This document shows positions 1 through 15,300 of a stretch of DNA of 64,000 nt, piece by piece; position 1 is the stretch's first letter; each line of letters begins with the position of its first letter. Below the pieces are notes generated by a model, which did not search any database, was not told where the DNA came from, and was given only the letters and a program-made list of their open reading frames with translations. The stretch is taken from contig NZ_FRAY01000010.1 in NCBI RefSeq assembly GCF_900142475.1, forward strand, positions 1 through 64,000, read 5' to 3'. A program made the translations under genes and the position numbers. This stretch comes from Fibrobacter sp. UWH4 (lineage in GTDB: Bacteria; Fibrobacterota; Fibrobacteria; Fibrobacterales; Fibrobacteraceae).

Positions 1-359
1 GTATAAAGCCAAACCACCAAGGTATCTGCCCCGACGACTGGCGCCTGCTCACCTACGATGATTTCGTTGTCATTCTCAATTCCAACGGCAACAACCATGG
101 CATCGAGGGAGTCCGTTCCACCTTCGGCTTCGGCGGTTACAACACCACTGGGTATAGCCTTGTGGGCGCGGGGTATAACTGGAATTATGGATTTAAGAAT
201 ATAGGTGAAGCGGTGTATTGGTTCTATCCAGAAGAAGATGCAGATTCTCCAGCAACAAAGGCTTCGGACTCCTTTACGGGGCAGTCCTTAAATAGTTTTG
301 CGAAATATTCAACGAAAAAGATAAATGGTTTTTCCGTCCGTTGTGTTAAGTCAAAATAA
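1..359 (+). CDS. C-terminal part of a FISUMP-domain (Fibrobacter major paralogous domain) protein
   Basis: The reading frame is open from base 3 to a TAA at 357-359, so only the last 118 residues are inside the window and the true start lies to the left. The visible part begins near HQGICPDDWRLLTYDDF, continues through a Gly/Tyr-rich stretch and ends with GFSVRCVKSK. This pattern (GICP.GW near the start, GxSVRCVK at the end) is typical of the large paralogous family of secreted Fibrobacter proteins. Their function is not established. It ends only 22 nt before the giant surface-protein gene on the same strand, so the two may be cotranscribed. An internal ATG at 162 is not a credible start because the domain extends upstream of it. 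Confidence 0.85.
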   Translation, partial: IKPNHQGICPDDWRLLTYDDFVVILNSNGNNHGIEGVRSTFGFGGYNTTGYSLVGAGYNWNYGFKNIGEAVYWFYPEEDADSPATKASDSFTGQSLNSFAKYSTKKINGFSVRCVKSK

Positions 360-381
360 AATTTATAAGTAAGATTACAAA

Positions 382-3300
382 ATGAACATGAAAAAAATAA
401 AGAAATCCGCCAAGAAGTCCACCAAGAACAACTACCGTATTGAGGCTCTTGAACCTCGTCTGATGATGAGCGCCGACCCAGTCATTGATGTGGACGATCT
501 CAGTAACCTTTCTACGCAATTCGAGACAATTTCGGATAGAGTATTTGACGAAACGACTTCTTTGTTCAATACGTTTTGCGTGATTGACGCGGAACTGGAT
601 AACCTTAATATTGTAGACAGGGTAAATAACGGCGTCAATTCGATCAAGGACCTTGTCGAGGATTCGCTCGCTACCGCCAAAGGAACTCTTCAAAACCTTC
701 TTGGTGAGGCTTCAACCTATATAAAGGGCGAAGTAGATAATTTCAATGATAATATTGCTGCACAGGCAGAAAACACACAAAGTGCTATAACGCAAATAAG
801 CCTCAAAGATTTTGCCACGAAGTACTTAAAGGATTTCGTTAATGCTCACCCTGAATATAAAGATTTCACGTTTAACTATACAGACTCAAAACTTGTCGTG
901 GAATATGACCTTGAGACAGTTAAAGAAATTGGGAGCCTCGAGATTATCGCCGGAGGTGAGACCTTCAATTTGACTGGCGATGGAACAAACCTTGCCGTCA
1001 ATGCAAGTATAAGTGCCGAAATAGAGCTGGATGCGGATGTATCTGGTACAATGCTGGACAATGTTAGCGATATTGGCTCACCGACCGTTGCCGCAAAAAG
1101 CCTTGATGTTTCGATTGCCAACCTCGGCCTGAATGCAGAATTCCTCGGGTTTGGGATAACTGAAGTAGATAACGATTCCACGCCGGATCTAAAAATCAGC
1201 TATAATGCGGAGCAGGAAACCCCGTCGGCTTCCGTTGATGTTGATTTGGAGTTTAGCCTGTCTCCTGCAAATGCAGATAGTCTCCCCTTTATGTTCAAAG
1301 AAGGGGAAATGCTTAAAATATCCAAGGTTGGGACGGATTTCGAACTGAAAATTCCGGATATCGTAAAAAATGAAAGCTTTACTCTTGCGGATTTTGCCGG
1401 ATCGCTGAAAAATATAGAACTTGATAAGCTCCCCTTCCTGAAATCCCATGCAAGCGAATTGAAAAATGCCTTGGATAAGATAACGGAACTTGAAAATTAT
1501 TGGGCGAAAGTTTCCATGGCCTTCGGTGGTGCCGTTGAAAAAGTCGAAGGGGAAACGGATGCCTTCCAGCTAAAAATCAACCAGCTGGCCTCGTGGCTTG
1601 GAAAGTTTGTCGGTGACAAAGCCGACGAAATGAAGGAAAATGTAAAGCAAATAAGCCTAGCGACGCTCAATGGAGGAAATGTTGGCTCTTTGGTGAATGT
1701 GTTCGATGGCGTTACTGACTTTACAAGTGCGACCGATACCCTTGGGTTGAAGACAGGAGACAATACCTTGAGGCTTTTCCTGACTGCAAATTCGGGAACC
1801 CTTGAAAAGCTCAATCTGAACTTGATTGAACTCGAAGATTTGCTCATGGAAGCGACAATTGAGCTCGATGTGACCATAAATGTCAGTTCCGAAGGCAAGG
1901 TGAGTTTCGGGTCTGTTGCTGTCGGTGACTTTACAGCCTCAATTACTAAAAAAGAATCGGTGACCAAGGAGTTGGATTTAGGGCTTTTTACGGCGTCCAT
2001 TGAAAATCTCAAAGCCAAGTACCAAATCAAAGTTGACTCCGCTAATGGTTCAAAGGTGACAAGCACGCTTGAATTATCCTGTGGACAACTATCTCTCAAG
2101 TCTGGCTCGATCGATATTTTTGGACCGGTAGCAGACCAGAATATTTCGTACAACTTTAGCGAAGACATCTGGATTTTCCCAGAAGCAATCAAAAAATATA
2201 CCAGCCTTACGGGTGATACCTTGGTGAACCAGGTCGCTATTTACCTGGATACCGTGCAGACGGCGCTCCGTGGCTTGATCGAGAAGAATGTGAAACTGGA
2301 CTTCTTGGGCGGTTCGACAGATACGATTGTCAATATTGTAGATAAAGTCGAAAAAGTCGTGTTCGGTGAAAAGGGTCTTGACAGTCTAGGTAAAATAGAT
2401 GATTCTTTGGTGAAGGTTGGTTTGCTGAAGTATGTGGACGGAGCCTATACAAAGAACTTTGCCGATTTTGCGGATTTTCAGAAGGTATTCAATTACTCTT
2501 GGGCTCATTTTGTTCTGGGGAAGGACCTTAATCAAATAGAGACTGTCCTAAAATCGACCGATATGGAAATCCAAAAATCTCTAGACTTTCTTGATATAGA
2601 GTTCATGGATAAAAATGGTAAAGAGCTTGTCCAGAAAATTGAATCCGATGTCGAGGAGGAAGTTGCGGCTGAAGTTGCTGATGCTACTGAAGTTGCACTC
2701 CTCGATCATTGTAAACTGACATTTAATTTGGGCTTCAACTTAGCCAAGGTCTTTGACCTGAACTTTGAGAATACATTGAAAAGCGATGGCCTAGTGGGCG
2801 TGTCTACGAACGGTTTTGCGACGGCAAGCGGGAATGCCGGTATGAGCTTTACCCTAGACATTCACTTTAGCTCCGAGACCATCGGTGAAGATACCGAGCT
2901 GCCTGCAAGTATAGAAAGGGAGAATAGTTCCTATTCGATTTTCTCCCTGCCTGAGGAATATACACTGGACAGTGAATTGACATTCAATGTCATCAACAAG
3001 AACGGTAAATCGAAACTCGCTACCATCAAAGGCCAGGAGAAATACGGGATTTCTGGCACGTCGACATGGACTGTGATTCCTGAAGGGACATCCGGCAAAA
3101 ATGTCAAAATTTTCGCGACATCTTCAAAAGACCGCTTGCTTGTCACTAATGATGCCAAATTTGATTTGGAAAGAGGTAAAGATGTGAACGCCTTCTCGGA
3201 ACTTCGTCTTACTAGCTCGAATCTGCAGACGACCTTCCTTGCAGAAAATGTTTCGGAAGATGGAAAAATAAAAATCTACGTCAGCAAGCAAGATCCTAGT

Positions 3301-6300
3301 GCTTCGCCGACATCTGCAGGGAATCCTGTCGAGATTGAAATAGACTTGGCCGAGATTATGGGCGGGGATTTTTATAAGGAAATCTTGTGGGAGAGTGATT
3401 TGAAGGGCCGGCTCAATGAGTTCTTCTCGCTGCAAAAGTCGGACGGCATTCCCCTTTTGGAGGTTAAGGACTCTATTATTGGTAGCGGCCGTTCCGTCAT
3501 GAACACTTTTGGCCTCTATGTAGTGGATTCTACATATAATAGTGATACTAAAAAATACTCGATCCGGTTTGGCTGCGACCCGAAACGTTTGCAAGATTAT
3601 GTGCAGGGCGACAATGGCGACCCCAGCGGACTTTATTATGAACTTTGCGATGCCGAGGGTTCTAATGTCACCTATATGCGCATTTCCGGTGAAATCAAGC
3701 CGAATGCCACCTTGGGCGAGGCTGGTATTTTAATTGGAAAGGATACCTTTTTCCCAACCGAAATGGTGTATACCTTATACGAAACAGCAACGGAAAGAGA
3801 TAATGTCCTCAGTGATTTTAGAAAAAATCATCCTATCTTGGAATCAGTATTGACGTATACTTCATTTGATGTGGAGGATGCCAATGATGCTAGCAAAACA
3901 AAATATGGCGTTTCGGTTTCTGGAACAGATGTGACTATCAGTAATAGCGTTGCCCAGTTGGTCATTTCCAAAACGGAGGGCGCTTCAACGACTTCGGACA
4001 CGTATATTGTTAATACCGAGAACAGTCATAACCTTTCAAGCCTTGCAAATGCAATCAGGGATGCCTATGTATCTGGAATCAAGGATGTTCAGGTCATTGA
4101 CAGTAAACTTGTGTTTACAACTGATGTGGATGTGACCGTAACCCTGGAGGGGACTCCATTAGACGCCGAGAAGGGTGATTTTAAGATAAAGGGGCATGAT
4201 CCCATCGATTTCCAGGACCTCAAGAAGGGCACTGAAGAGCTAACCCTTGATGACTCTACGACTATATACGATATCGTAGCGGCTGTTAATCAGGAGTTGG
4301 ATGGCAGTGACGTTTCTCTGTATTATAACGATACTAAAGGCAATGCCCTGGACCACTTGGAGTTTCGCAGTGCCAATCCGTTTTCCTTAGAAAATATCGG
4401 TGCCAGTACGGTACTGCAGGGGCTCGGGTTCGTGGCTGGCGAAGCCCGTGCAGATAGTAATGGCGAGTATAGGATTGTGGGCGCCACGCTTACGGGACCT
4501 GACTGGTCGAAGCTTTTCTCGTTGGAATCTATAGAAGATGCTAAAATCAAGTTGAGCGCAGATGCGACGTTCCAAATCGGTGCGGATATCAGTTTCTTCA
4601 AGGATCCTGTAGCGTCTGGAGATAACTATAAGATTACCCTTTCTGAAGAATCTGCCCAGTATCCGATTGATGAAGGCGGCCTCTTGATGGTGGGCTCCGA
4701 CTATTATCGTGTACTGGGTGTGGAGTCGGAAGAAGTTTCCGGAAAAACGTACAAAGTTATTATCGTATCAAAAGGTGCCGTAAATGCTGAAGGGTCGGAC
4801 TTTGTGGCCACGAAGGATAGCGTTGCCACCTATGTGGCTAGCGCAAATGCGAGCGTCGGCTTCTTGGGTGTAGATGCCGCTGTTGACGGCAGTATTAGGG
4901 TCTCCGCAGAAATGAATCTCAAGAAGGATTCTGTGGCCACTGAGACTTCTTCGGATAAGGATGCTATTACAGGCAATATCCTCGGGTTTGACTATGAAAT
5001 GACATTCGATGTGACATCCGCCGATACAGAAGAGGAAACCGATGCGGATGTACCTAAGTTTGAGCTAATGGCATGGAGCTCAATTGGCGACAAAACATAT
5101 AAAGTAGCAAGCGGCGATGTATCGTTGCGAAAACCTGTAGATGGTGTTCCTATTTCCCCTTCTACCACTGTAGGTCCCTACGCTGTTACGTCAAGTTTTA
5201 ATTTAGATGATGGCTTTTCACAAATGGTGGGGGATCTGAAGAGTATTTCCGTTGAACAGATATTTACGGTTCTGGAAAATGTCATTAAGCGCGTTACGGA
5301 TATTCTCGATAAAACGAATGATGTGAAGATACCCGTCATAAACAAGTCGGTGGGTGACCTCGTGAATGTGGCCAATGACCTTCGCGATATCGTGAGAAAA
5401 TTGCGTCAGGAGAAGGTGACAAACTTCCAGCAGCTGGTGAAACTGCTCAAGGCGCAGCTTGAAGATTTCGGGCTTACTGCTTATGAGGGTGCAAGCGGCG
5501 CTGTGAAGGATTTGATAGGGCTTGATGTTGTCCCTGTTGAGGAAGGTGGGATTACCAAGTATCAGCTTGCCATTGACTTCAACATCGATAAGGGTTTCAA
5601 GGATTCTTACGAGTTCAACTTCGGTAATGGAACTGTTGGAGTAAATGGCAGTGCTGCCCTTGAAGTACAAGGAGACTTCTGGTTTACCTTGGGGGCAAAA
5701 ATTAACCTGAATTCTACGAGCATAGATCTTTCGCTTGAAAACGCTATTCAGTTCGGCGCCAATGTCGAAATTCTGGGCGATAAGCTCAGCTTCAACCTCG
5801 GGGTGGATGGCCTAAGCGATTCTGCTGCGGGCGCGTTCCTCAAGAACCTCATTACCGTAGGGGCCAAGGACAATACGGCGTACGTGTACGGCAAGGCCGA
5901 ACTGCTTGGGTCGTATGGTAATAGTGGTTTATCTGTCACTAGCTTTGATGCTTTGCATACTCCCTTTAATTTCGCCCTTCCGGCGGTAGTACTAGGCAAA
6001 CTCCCGGTGAGCGTATGCGGCGTGGACATGGGCGAGATAAAGCTCGGCGAATGGGATGGCTCTGTAAATTGCCCCGATTCTGCAGATGAAGCGAAAAATG
6101 ACCTGACTTCCATATTCGATGATTTCAAAAATGCCTGGTTGGCAACAGCCAATGGTTCGGGTGATGCTGCTAGCCTGACGACAGCGAGAAACGATTTGAA
6201 TGCGAAGGCCATTATCATTGAAAAGGGTACTTTTGCTGAATCCTCCAGCAAGTCAAACTTTGATTTCGACCTTTATACCGGTCCCAAAGATGAAACTCCC

Positions 6301-9300
6301 GATTCCGGCACCTTAGTAGCCGATGTTTCCGGTGTGTACGACAAGATTATCGAGTACTCCAACTTTGGTACCATGGACTGGTTTGAAAAAATCAAGCTGG
6401 TCGTGGGCGCTCTCAACAACATGCTCGATTCGCTCGAGGGGAACCTTAACGGCAACCTTGCCAGCACCATGAAATCGATGCCGGTTATTGGCGATGCCCT
6501 TTCGAACGGAGTTGACTTCTTGAGTGTGCTCAAGAAGAAGGTTCTGGAACCGCTTTCGAACTACCTGTATGAATCGACTGGCCTTACCGCCGAACTTCTC
6601 GCTCAAAAACTGGATTCTCTGTTCTCTGGCTATTTTGATGAGGAAACTTTCGCATTGTTGCCCCCGGTGGATAATAATGACCTTTGGAAACGTTCAAAGC
6701 AAGGCACCTGGTACCGTTCTGGGGATGGTTTTGCCGAGTGGTACTTGAACCTTGGGCAGGTCTATTCGCTGGGCCGTAATATCGATTTGAACCTTGGGCT
6801 ACCAGGCCTAGGCCTCGAGACCAATGGCGGTGTAAGCATTTCGCTTGATTGGAACCTGCAGTTCGGTTTTGGTGTCTCACAAGAGAAGGGGTTCTATTTT
6901 ATTTTTGATGATGGTAACGAACTCGATGTGACTGCGCAGGCGAGCCTTAATGGCAAGGTCATCGGCAAACTGGCTGGCCTCGGGCTTGAATTGGACGCCT
7001 CCGATGCTGATGCGGCGAAAATAAAACTTTCGCTCGGTGTTGACCTCGGTGGAAATGGGGGGAAGGCTGATGTAGGCAACGGGCTTTTGCTCGATGAAAC
7101 TGAGAAAGCTGCCTATGATGCCAAGTCTAATGAATCCGAGAAAAAAGAGTACTTGGAAAACCTTAGGGCTGATGCTGCCCGTGAATTGAAGAATCTCAGT
7201 ACCGTCAATGTTGCCCAAGCCATATCAATGCCTGTGTTCAGCTATGATGCGAGCGTGAACCTCAATCTCGGCCTTATGGTGGGTATTGCTAGTGACCTCA
7301 AGATTTCGGATGAAAGTACGCCCAAGTTCCCGAACATTACAGGAATGTTTGTGTTCAGTTGGGCATATGGTAGTGCATCAGAATCTACTGATAATGCTAT
7401 CCAACGACTTGGATTCCAGAATTTGGAATTTGATATGGGCTCGTTTATTGGCGGCGTATTGGGTCCCATTGTTTCTAAAATCCAGAAGGTGGTAGAACCT
7501 TTGGAACCGCTTATCGAGTTCCTCACCACGCCGTTCCCAGTTCTTGACGATTTGGGTATAGAAATTACACCACTTGACCTCGCGAAGAAATTCGGTAATG
7601 CAAAATCGTTTGATGACAGCATGGTCTATGCCATCAAGGATCTCATTGCCATGAGCAAGAAAATTTCTGCGGCAAAGGGAAAGAGCCTGAAACTGAGTTT
7701 GGGTAATTTTGATTTGATAGGTGGAGATGGCGACTATTTTGATGCTTTGGATGTCTTAAATGGCTATAAATCAAAAGATTCTTTAAATTCGTCTATAGCT
7801 GATTATGCGCCTTCGTTAAATACTGCACCAGACAGTAAAAATTCCATCAATAATCAAGCCAATTCTATGATGGCTGCAAATGGCTTCAATAAGTCGGAAA
7901 AAGATGGCAAAAGCGATTGGACGTTCATTTGGGATGAACCGTCAAAAATCTTCCAGTTGCTGCTGGGTAATGATGTGCCTCTTGTTGAATACGATATGCC
8001 GGCTTTGAGGTTTGACTTCAACTGGGATACCTTTGTCCGTATCTGGGGACCGTTGGGTGTGCGCCTGGGTGTTTCGTTCAATGCGTCTATCGACCTTGCC
8101 TTTGGCTACGATACTCTGGGTATTCGCCAATGGGTGGGTGGCGGCTACAAGGATTTCGGCTCACTTCTGAACGGCTTCTACGTGAACGACCTCGACAAGA
8201 ATGGTAATGACATCAATGAACTTTCGTTCTATGGCGGTGTAAAGGCTTCTGCAGAACTCAATGCAGGTGTAAGTGCTGGTGTTGGCGGTGGCGTCGGTAT
8301 CGATGTCGGGTTCAACCTGTACGACCCCAACAAGGATGGCGAAATTCGCTTGAACGAAATCGCGACCTTGTTCAAGGAAGAGGGCCTGTTCGGGTTCTTT
8401 GATGTGAATGGTAAGATTACGGCGAAGCTGTATGCGTATGTTGACCTGTGGCTCACCAAGAAGGAATGGAATATTACAGACGATATAACGCTGTTCAGCT
8501 TCGAATACACGCATAGTACACCCCCTGTCATGGCGTCTGAAGCCAATGGCGACGTGGTAGCGAACATTGGCCCGAATTCTACGAGCCGCGTGGCGACTGA
8601 TGATATAAATCCGTCTCTTGATGATGGTGATGAAACGCTGAATCTTTATCTTGATGACTCATCTGTATATAAAGAAAGTGATAAAGAAAAAAAGTACGGC
8701 TCAATTAAAGAAAATGACGGAAAATTATTGGTTGACGCTGGTGCCGGAAACGATAGAATTACTTTATTTGGAAATTTCAATCGCAATATTGAAATCAATG
8801 GCGGTGACGGAGACGATTTCATAGACCTTTCCAGGTTGACAATCAATGGAGACCATTCCGTTATTATTTGGGGTGGTGCGGGTAACGATACCATCATCGG
8901 TGCCGCAGGCCTCAACATCATCTTCGGCGATATGGGTGTGGCCCGTATCGAGGAAAAGGAAGAGGAAGAAGGTAACAAGAGTTATAAGTATGTTGCCGAA
9001 GCGAATGTGGACGCAAACGTTGCTGGCCAGGATACCATTTATGGCGGTTCCAACCGCGACATCATATTCGGTGGTGCCGGTATAGACCAAATCAACGGCG
9101 GTACAGGCAATGACCTCATCTTTGGCGATGGCGGGCGAGCCTTGTTTGATGGTGCGGATAATTGGGCCAGCGTGGATGGAAACGATAAGACGACATATGA
9201 TTATACGAAAATATTTGGGGATGTTAAGACTAACAGCGCGGCAATCGATCGTACGGACATCAGCCTCGATGGTGCCAATGATGTTCTGATTGGCGGCGCC

Positions 9301-12300
9301 GGTGACGACGCGATTTATGGTGGCGGCGGTCATGACTACATCGATGGTGCTGCCGGTGAAGACACCCTTGATGGTGGTAAGGGTAACGATCGCATTCTTG
9401 GCGGCTCTGACAGTGATAACATAAGCGGCGGCGAAGGCATGGACATGATTTTCGGCGATCGCTTTGCGGACAGCGGTGCTGAATTTTTATTTAATTTTGT
9501 GGCGCCCTTCACAGCAGAATCCTTTAGCGAAGACTTCAAGGCCGCATACGATGTGACTGACCAAAAAATCAATGCAAAGTACTTCGACATTAATTTGGAT
9601 GAAGACAAAGGTCGGGGAATAAACAAAAATAAGTATAAAGCAAATCTAACCAAAATATTGGGCTCTGATGCCGTGAAAAAGGTATACGTAGCGGATACCA
9701 CTACGACTCGCGCTACCGACTACATTTCTGGCAACGATGGCGACGACCTCATCTTCGGTGACGGTGGTGCACATGATGGCGAAACAGATTACATTGAAGG
9801 CGGAATCGGTAACGACCTTATCGATGGCGACGGCGGCAATGACACCATTAATGGTGGTATCGACAACGATGTGATTTACGGCGGCGCTGGCGATGATATC
9901 ATTGATGGCGGAGCTGGGAACGATAGTCTCTACGGTGATGAAGGCTTTACTGCGTATGGCGAAAAGGAAGGGTTTGAAACGCTGGCGGATGGTTCCGTTA
10001 CTCCGACAGATCCTGCCGACATCAAGGAATACATCGATAACAAGCTGGCGTTTGGTGATAACCTCGGGATTGGCAAAAAGCTTTATACCAATGCTAAGAG
10101 TACGACTACGGAATCTGGCAACGACAAGATTGTTACCGGTCCGGGCATGGACTTCGTGGATGGCCAGGACGGTAGCGACAAGATTATCGTGAACCTCATG
10201 GGCGAAAGCGTGACAAGCTACGCAAACGTTACTGATTCCGGTGTGAATGGTTCTGATTCTCTGACGGTCGAGGGGACCGAGGTCGACGACGATTTGCTTA
10301 TGCGCATGAACAAAACGCATAAACTTGGTTTCGTAGCTCTGCTACCCGATACTTTGAATCAACTGGAGGGCGAGCAGAAGACCGCCGATGATCTTTCGAA
10401 GAATACGAACATCGAACGCGTCAATTTTACAAATGCGATGGATGTCGTGAACCTGAACGGCAACGGCGGAAAGGACACGATTAGGATTGACGGTACGGCG
10501 AAGGTCACGAATGTGGATGGTGGTGCAGGTTCGGATACTATCCAGGTGGGCCAACTCTACAACTCGGAACGCAACGACCAATCTTCTGCGGTTGTTACCG
10601 TGAATGATGCCTTTGATACAGTGAAGACCTCCGAAGAGAAGTACCTGAGCGATGGCGTTACCGATAATACAACGCTCAATGTGGATGGAGGCCTTGATGA
10701 AGATTTCCTGCTTACGCTGGGCAACAAGGGCCGTCTGAATATGGCCGGTGGCAAGGGAGACGACGCTTTTGTCATTGCAAGCTATAGCGTGGAAGACCCG
10801 GATAATATGGTTGAGGGCCCTGACGGAGTTAAAACCCCGAAGCTTGTCGCCATCAAGAAGGGGCCCGTTTCCATTGACGGTGGCGACGGTAATGATTCGC
10901 TGCTGATTGGCGGCACGAATGGCGATGATAGTATTGTCGTTTCCAAGGAAGGCGTGTTGAGCAACGTGGTGGGTGTTAAGGCGGCCGGTGTCGAAAAGAC
11001 AACGTTCGACGCGGGCGCCGGGGATGACATCTTTGACGTGGTGAGCTCCAATGCGAATGACGCGACCATCATCAATGGCGGCAAGGGCAACGATACTGTT
11101 GTCGCGGGCGGCCTCCAGGAATCCATGACTCTGTATAGCGCGGAAACCGATGGACAGTCATGCTTTGTGAAGTACGAAGTCTTCGAACCCGCTGAAGAGG
11201 GCAAGGATGAGAAGGTCCTTGAATCCCATTCCGACAAGTTTGTTGTTATCGACACGTCCTTGAATACACCTGCGGTATTCATTTCGGGCGACGCCCAAAC
11301 GATTACCGACCCGCAAATTTCTATTTCGGAAGGTTCCGCGAAAACATTCTACCTTCGTGCATCGAATATCGCTGAAGGAGAGACTGTCAAGGTGCAACTT
11401 ATGGCGCCGATGGTTTCCTCAAATGACTTTATGCGTGGCGATCGCGGACTTTTGATTGCAGCTTGTGTTGGCTCGAAATTGTACAATGGTACGGTCAAGT
11501 TTGATTCTACGGGTGCCGTCATCGAAGGCTCTGACTCCAATTGCGTTTCTGGCTACGGAGAAACCATCGACCTCTACCTTGATGCCTCTCACACTAGTGT
11601 GGAAATTAGCGTATTCGCCTTGAATGATCTGTTTGTGGAAAGCGAGGCGAGCAAGTCCATCTCCATCTCCAGCGCGCAAGTTAATGCAGCTGGTGAGGTT
11701 GTCAAGGAACTCTCGAAGTCGATGACCGTTGCCCCTGTCAAGGTGGTTTCGGATTCTGGTGCGCGCGACACGATTAATTTGCTGACCTATGCCGAAGAGT
11801 TTTCGGGCTCTGCAAGTGTTTCGCTCCCGAAGGGCCTTGGGAGTAAGGTAGCGGCTGTTTATGCTGCAGGTGTAAATAATGCTTTGACCTTGGGTACCGA
11901 CTATTCGGTTGATATCGATACGCTTAACATAAAGACCGCCACGTATATCGGTAAAAAGATTATGGTCTTGTTCCGCGGTTCGAATATGCGAATTGATGGG
12001 GCAAAAGCGACGCTTGTTTACGATGACTTGAGTCAGCTTGATGTCCAGTTCACAGATGAAGCTGGTTCCCAAAAAACTGTCCTAGCTGAAGGTGCGGTGA
12101 GACCCGCTGGCGTGACTGCGCTTGAGGGCGTATACTATAGGCTTGAAGGGAACACCATAGTGTTCTTCAACAGCGGTAACAAGCGCCTTATGACGTTGCA
12201 CGGCACCCTTAGTGTAAGCCTCAAGACCAGTGCGCCAGCTGCACCCGCTGGCGTCGCAGCATCGGGTACGACTTCAACGCCTACGGGCTCAATCCCGAAT

Positions 12301-15300
12301 GAAGCAGTCACTGGCGAAACCCAGCAAGTGTCTGTCCCAGCTATTTCTATAGCCGAACACTCTTCTATGTTGGTGGAAACAGAAGGCGAAAATGAACCGA
12401 ATTCTGTGACGTATGCGGTAACCTGCAATAAGGATATCGCCGAAGGCGAAACCCTGACTGTCAGGATATCTGCGATAGACGCTGTCCGCGATATGGGTGA
12501 AGATCCTACCCAGCAGCTCACGATCGGTGCGGTTATCCCTGAAGAAGTCCTTGCCGCCCTTGTTGCCGAAAACAGCGATTTCAAGAGCGATGATTTCATT
12601 GCCAAAGACAGCGCTAACAGCAAATATGTCATATTGACATTTACGTCTAAGATTAAATCGTTCAACATTACTGTTACTGCTAAGGCCGACGATGTTTCTG
12701 AAACCTATGGCGTGACAACGGTTATGGAAGGGGACAACCTCATTGGCGACATTGATGGTGCTGTATATGCCTATGGCGAAGGTACCAGCATGGATATTTC
12801 GACGGATTCTCCGTCGCTCCTCAGGTACAACCATAGGATAGAACTCGACGATGAATCGGAACAGGTGGGTGTCACATCTGAACAGGCGGAACTTAAATAT
12901 ATTGTCGCGAGCAAGTACAACGAGAAGAACGAGTATCCTTCTGATGCCTTGAAGGCGATTGGGAACCTTGATGCCAAAACATTGACCGTTGCTCTCACCG
13001 CTATTGATCCCGAGGCCGATGCAGAAGGCTACAAATTCGAAGAAGGTAAGTATAAAGGAAAGACGGTGCGTTTTGTCGCCAATGACAGCGAGAATGGCAT
13101 CAAAGTTGGCGAAAATGAAAACGCGAAGGAATCGGAATGGTTCCGGATAAACGAATGCAAGCTCTCCGAAGGCAATATTGTGCTTACCTTGAACAAGGCT
13201 GTCGTTGGTTTCGATGCTGCCAATTCGATGGTGTTGTTCTCTACGCCCAAGGATTACCTCTTTGTGGATGAAAAGACCTGCGTCGATCGTATTTTCGTGA
13301 ATAACCAGGCTGCTTCGAGGGATGCAAATAGTACATTTGAAGCCTTTGCCACCAAGCTCGCTGAAATGAATTTCGACCCCACCAAGACTTATACCAGCGA
13401 AGAGGTTGCCCAAATCGCGGCGGAACTTGGCTTGGTTGGCATGGATGCCGAAAATGTCCTGAGTTTCTTTAAGAATGTAAGCGAAACGGAAGGCTCCATG
13501 AACAAGGATCCGAACGCGTTGCGCTTCACGCATACTGAAATCGGTAAACGTGGTATTTCTGTTTCGGATTTCGAGTTCGGCGAATACAACCTTGGCACGG
13601 GTTCCGATACAGTCGATATTTCCAAGACGCTGCACCGCGAAGACGGCTTCCAGACATTCACGGTCGTGAATACGGGTGATATCAATTCCGCAAAGAGTAA
13701 TACGGTTGGCGAGGTAATCGGGACTGCTACTTTCAGCGCCTCTAGTGTTTCTGCCGCAGGCCTTTTCCATTATGACATAGCTGTCGATACGGGAGTAACG
13801 TTCGAAAAGACCGCGGAAGATACCAGAATCTATTACGTGGATGCCGAAATCGTCAAGACAGAGAATGGTGAAACAGAAGTCGTGGGCACTCAGCGCCGCG
13901 AGATTGTCGGTGTGTTTGACTGCATCTCGGGTTTTGATGTCAAGGATGACTTTATCCTTCGCGACGGTGAAAGTATTGCTGGGTTCACGTTCATTCAGGC
14001 AAAGTTCGATGACATCATCAATGTCAACAGCTACAAGGAAGATGTGGCCTCTACCGTCATCGCGGAGAGCGTTGTGGTTGATTTGGATGAAGAAGAAACT
14101 GACGAATCGCCTGCTACTGAAACTGAAGAGTCCGATACCGAAGAAACCGTCGTAATGGATGGTTTCGCGTATAACTACACGATTAAGGACGAATACGCCG
14201 CGACAATCGAAGCAAGCGCTGCTGCCGCTACCGAAGCGGGTAAGTCAATCTATGTAGATGCAAAACTCAGCGATGGTACTATCCAGCGTAGGCTAGTCGT
14301 GGCTGGGTCGCTCACATCCTCGAGTTTCCGCACGGATCGCGCATTCACGCTCCCATCAGATGATTCCATCTACATTAAGAGTTTCTCGTTCGGTTATGGT
14401 TACGTGGGTGACGGCCAGCTCGTCGTGAACGCCGAAAGCGGCAACGACCAAATTTTTGGTGTCAATCCCGATGTTACGCGTAATGACATGGTGCTTTTCG
14501 GAGGCAAGGGTGCTGACTATATCAACGTGAGCCAGGGTGGTATTGCCTTCGGTGACATGGGTGTGGTTGAGTACGCTAGCCTTACGAAGGCTGATGAATT
14601 TACAACCAGGCTCGGTTACGAGCTTATTGATGATGAACCCGAAACCATTCACACGACTATTGCGAAGGATGCCAGTGGCAAGCTTGACAAGCAGACCGAT
14701 GGCATACGTCGTAACGCTACGAATGTCCGGTCGGTCGCCGATGATATTGGCGATATTGACATGATTACTCTCGGCGGTACGGACAGTAACGTGATTGGTG
14801 GTGCAAAGGGCGATGTGCTCTCGGTTTCGGGAAACATGAACGTGGTGCTTGGCGATAGTGGCTCTGTGCAGTACGACGCTGGCAACCTTGAAAATGCCGT
14901 GTACGGTGATTCCGTGGGTAAGGGCTTGCATATCGTTGAGACGACCTCCGATGACATCGGTGGTGTGGACAACATCTCCATCAGTGGCGGCAAGAATATT
15001 GTGATGGGCGGCTTCGCTGGCGATGATATCCGCATTACGGGCGCAGATAACATTGCTGCAGGTGATGGCGGTAAGCTCGAAGTATTCGAAAAGCGTCAGG
15101 TTCTCGAAACGACGAGCGATGAACTCGGTGGCGAGGATTTCATTACCACGGGTGACGGTGCGAACGTCGTGCTTGGCGGAACAACGCACGATGTCATTCA
15201 CACGGGGGACGGAAACGATACCATCGTGGGCGATGGCGGCAAGGTCGTCATGGATCTCAACCGCAACGCTCTCCTTGTGACGAACGAAGGGCACGACATT

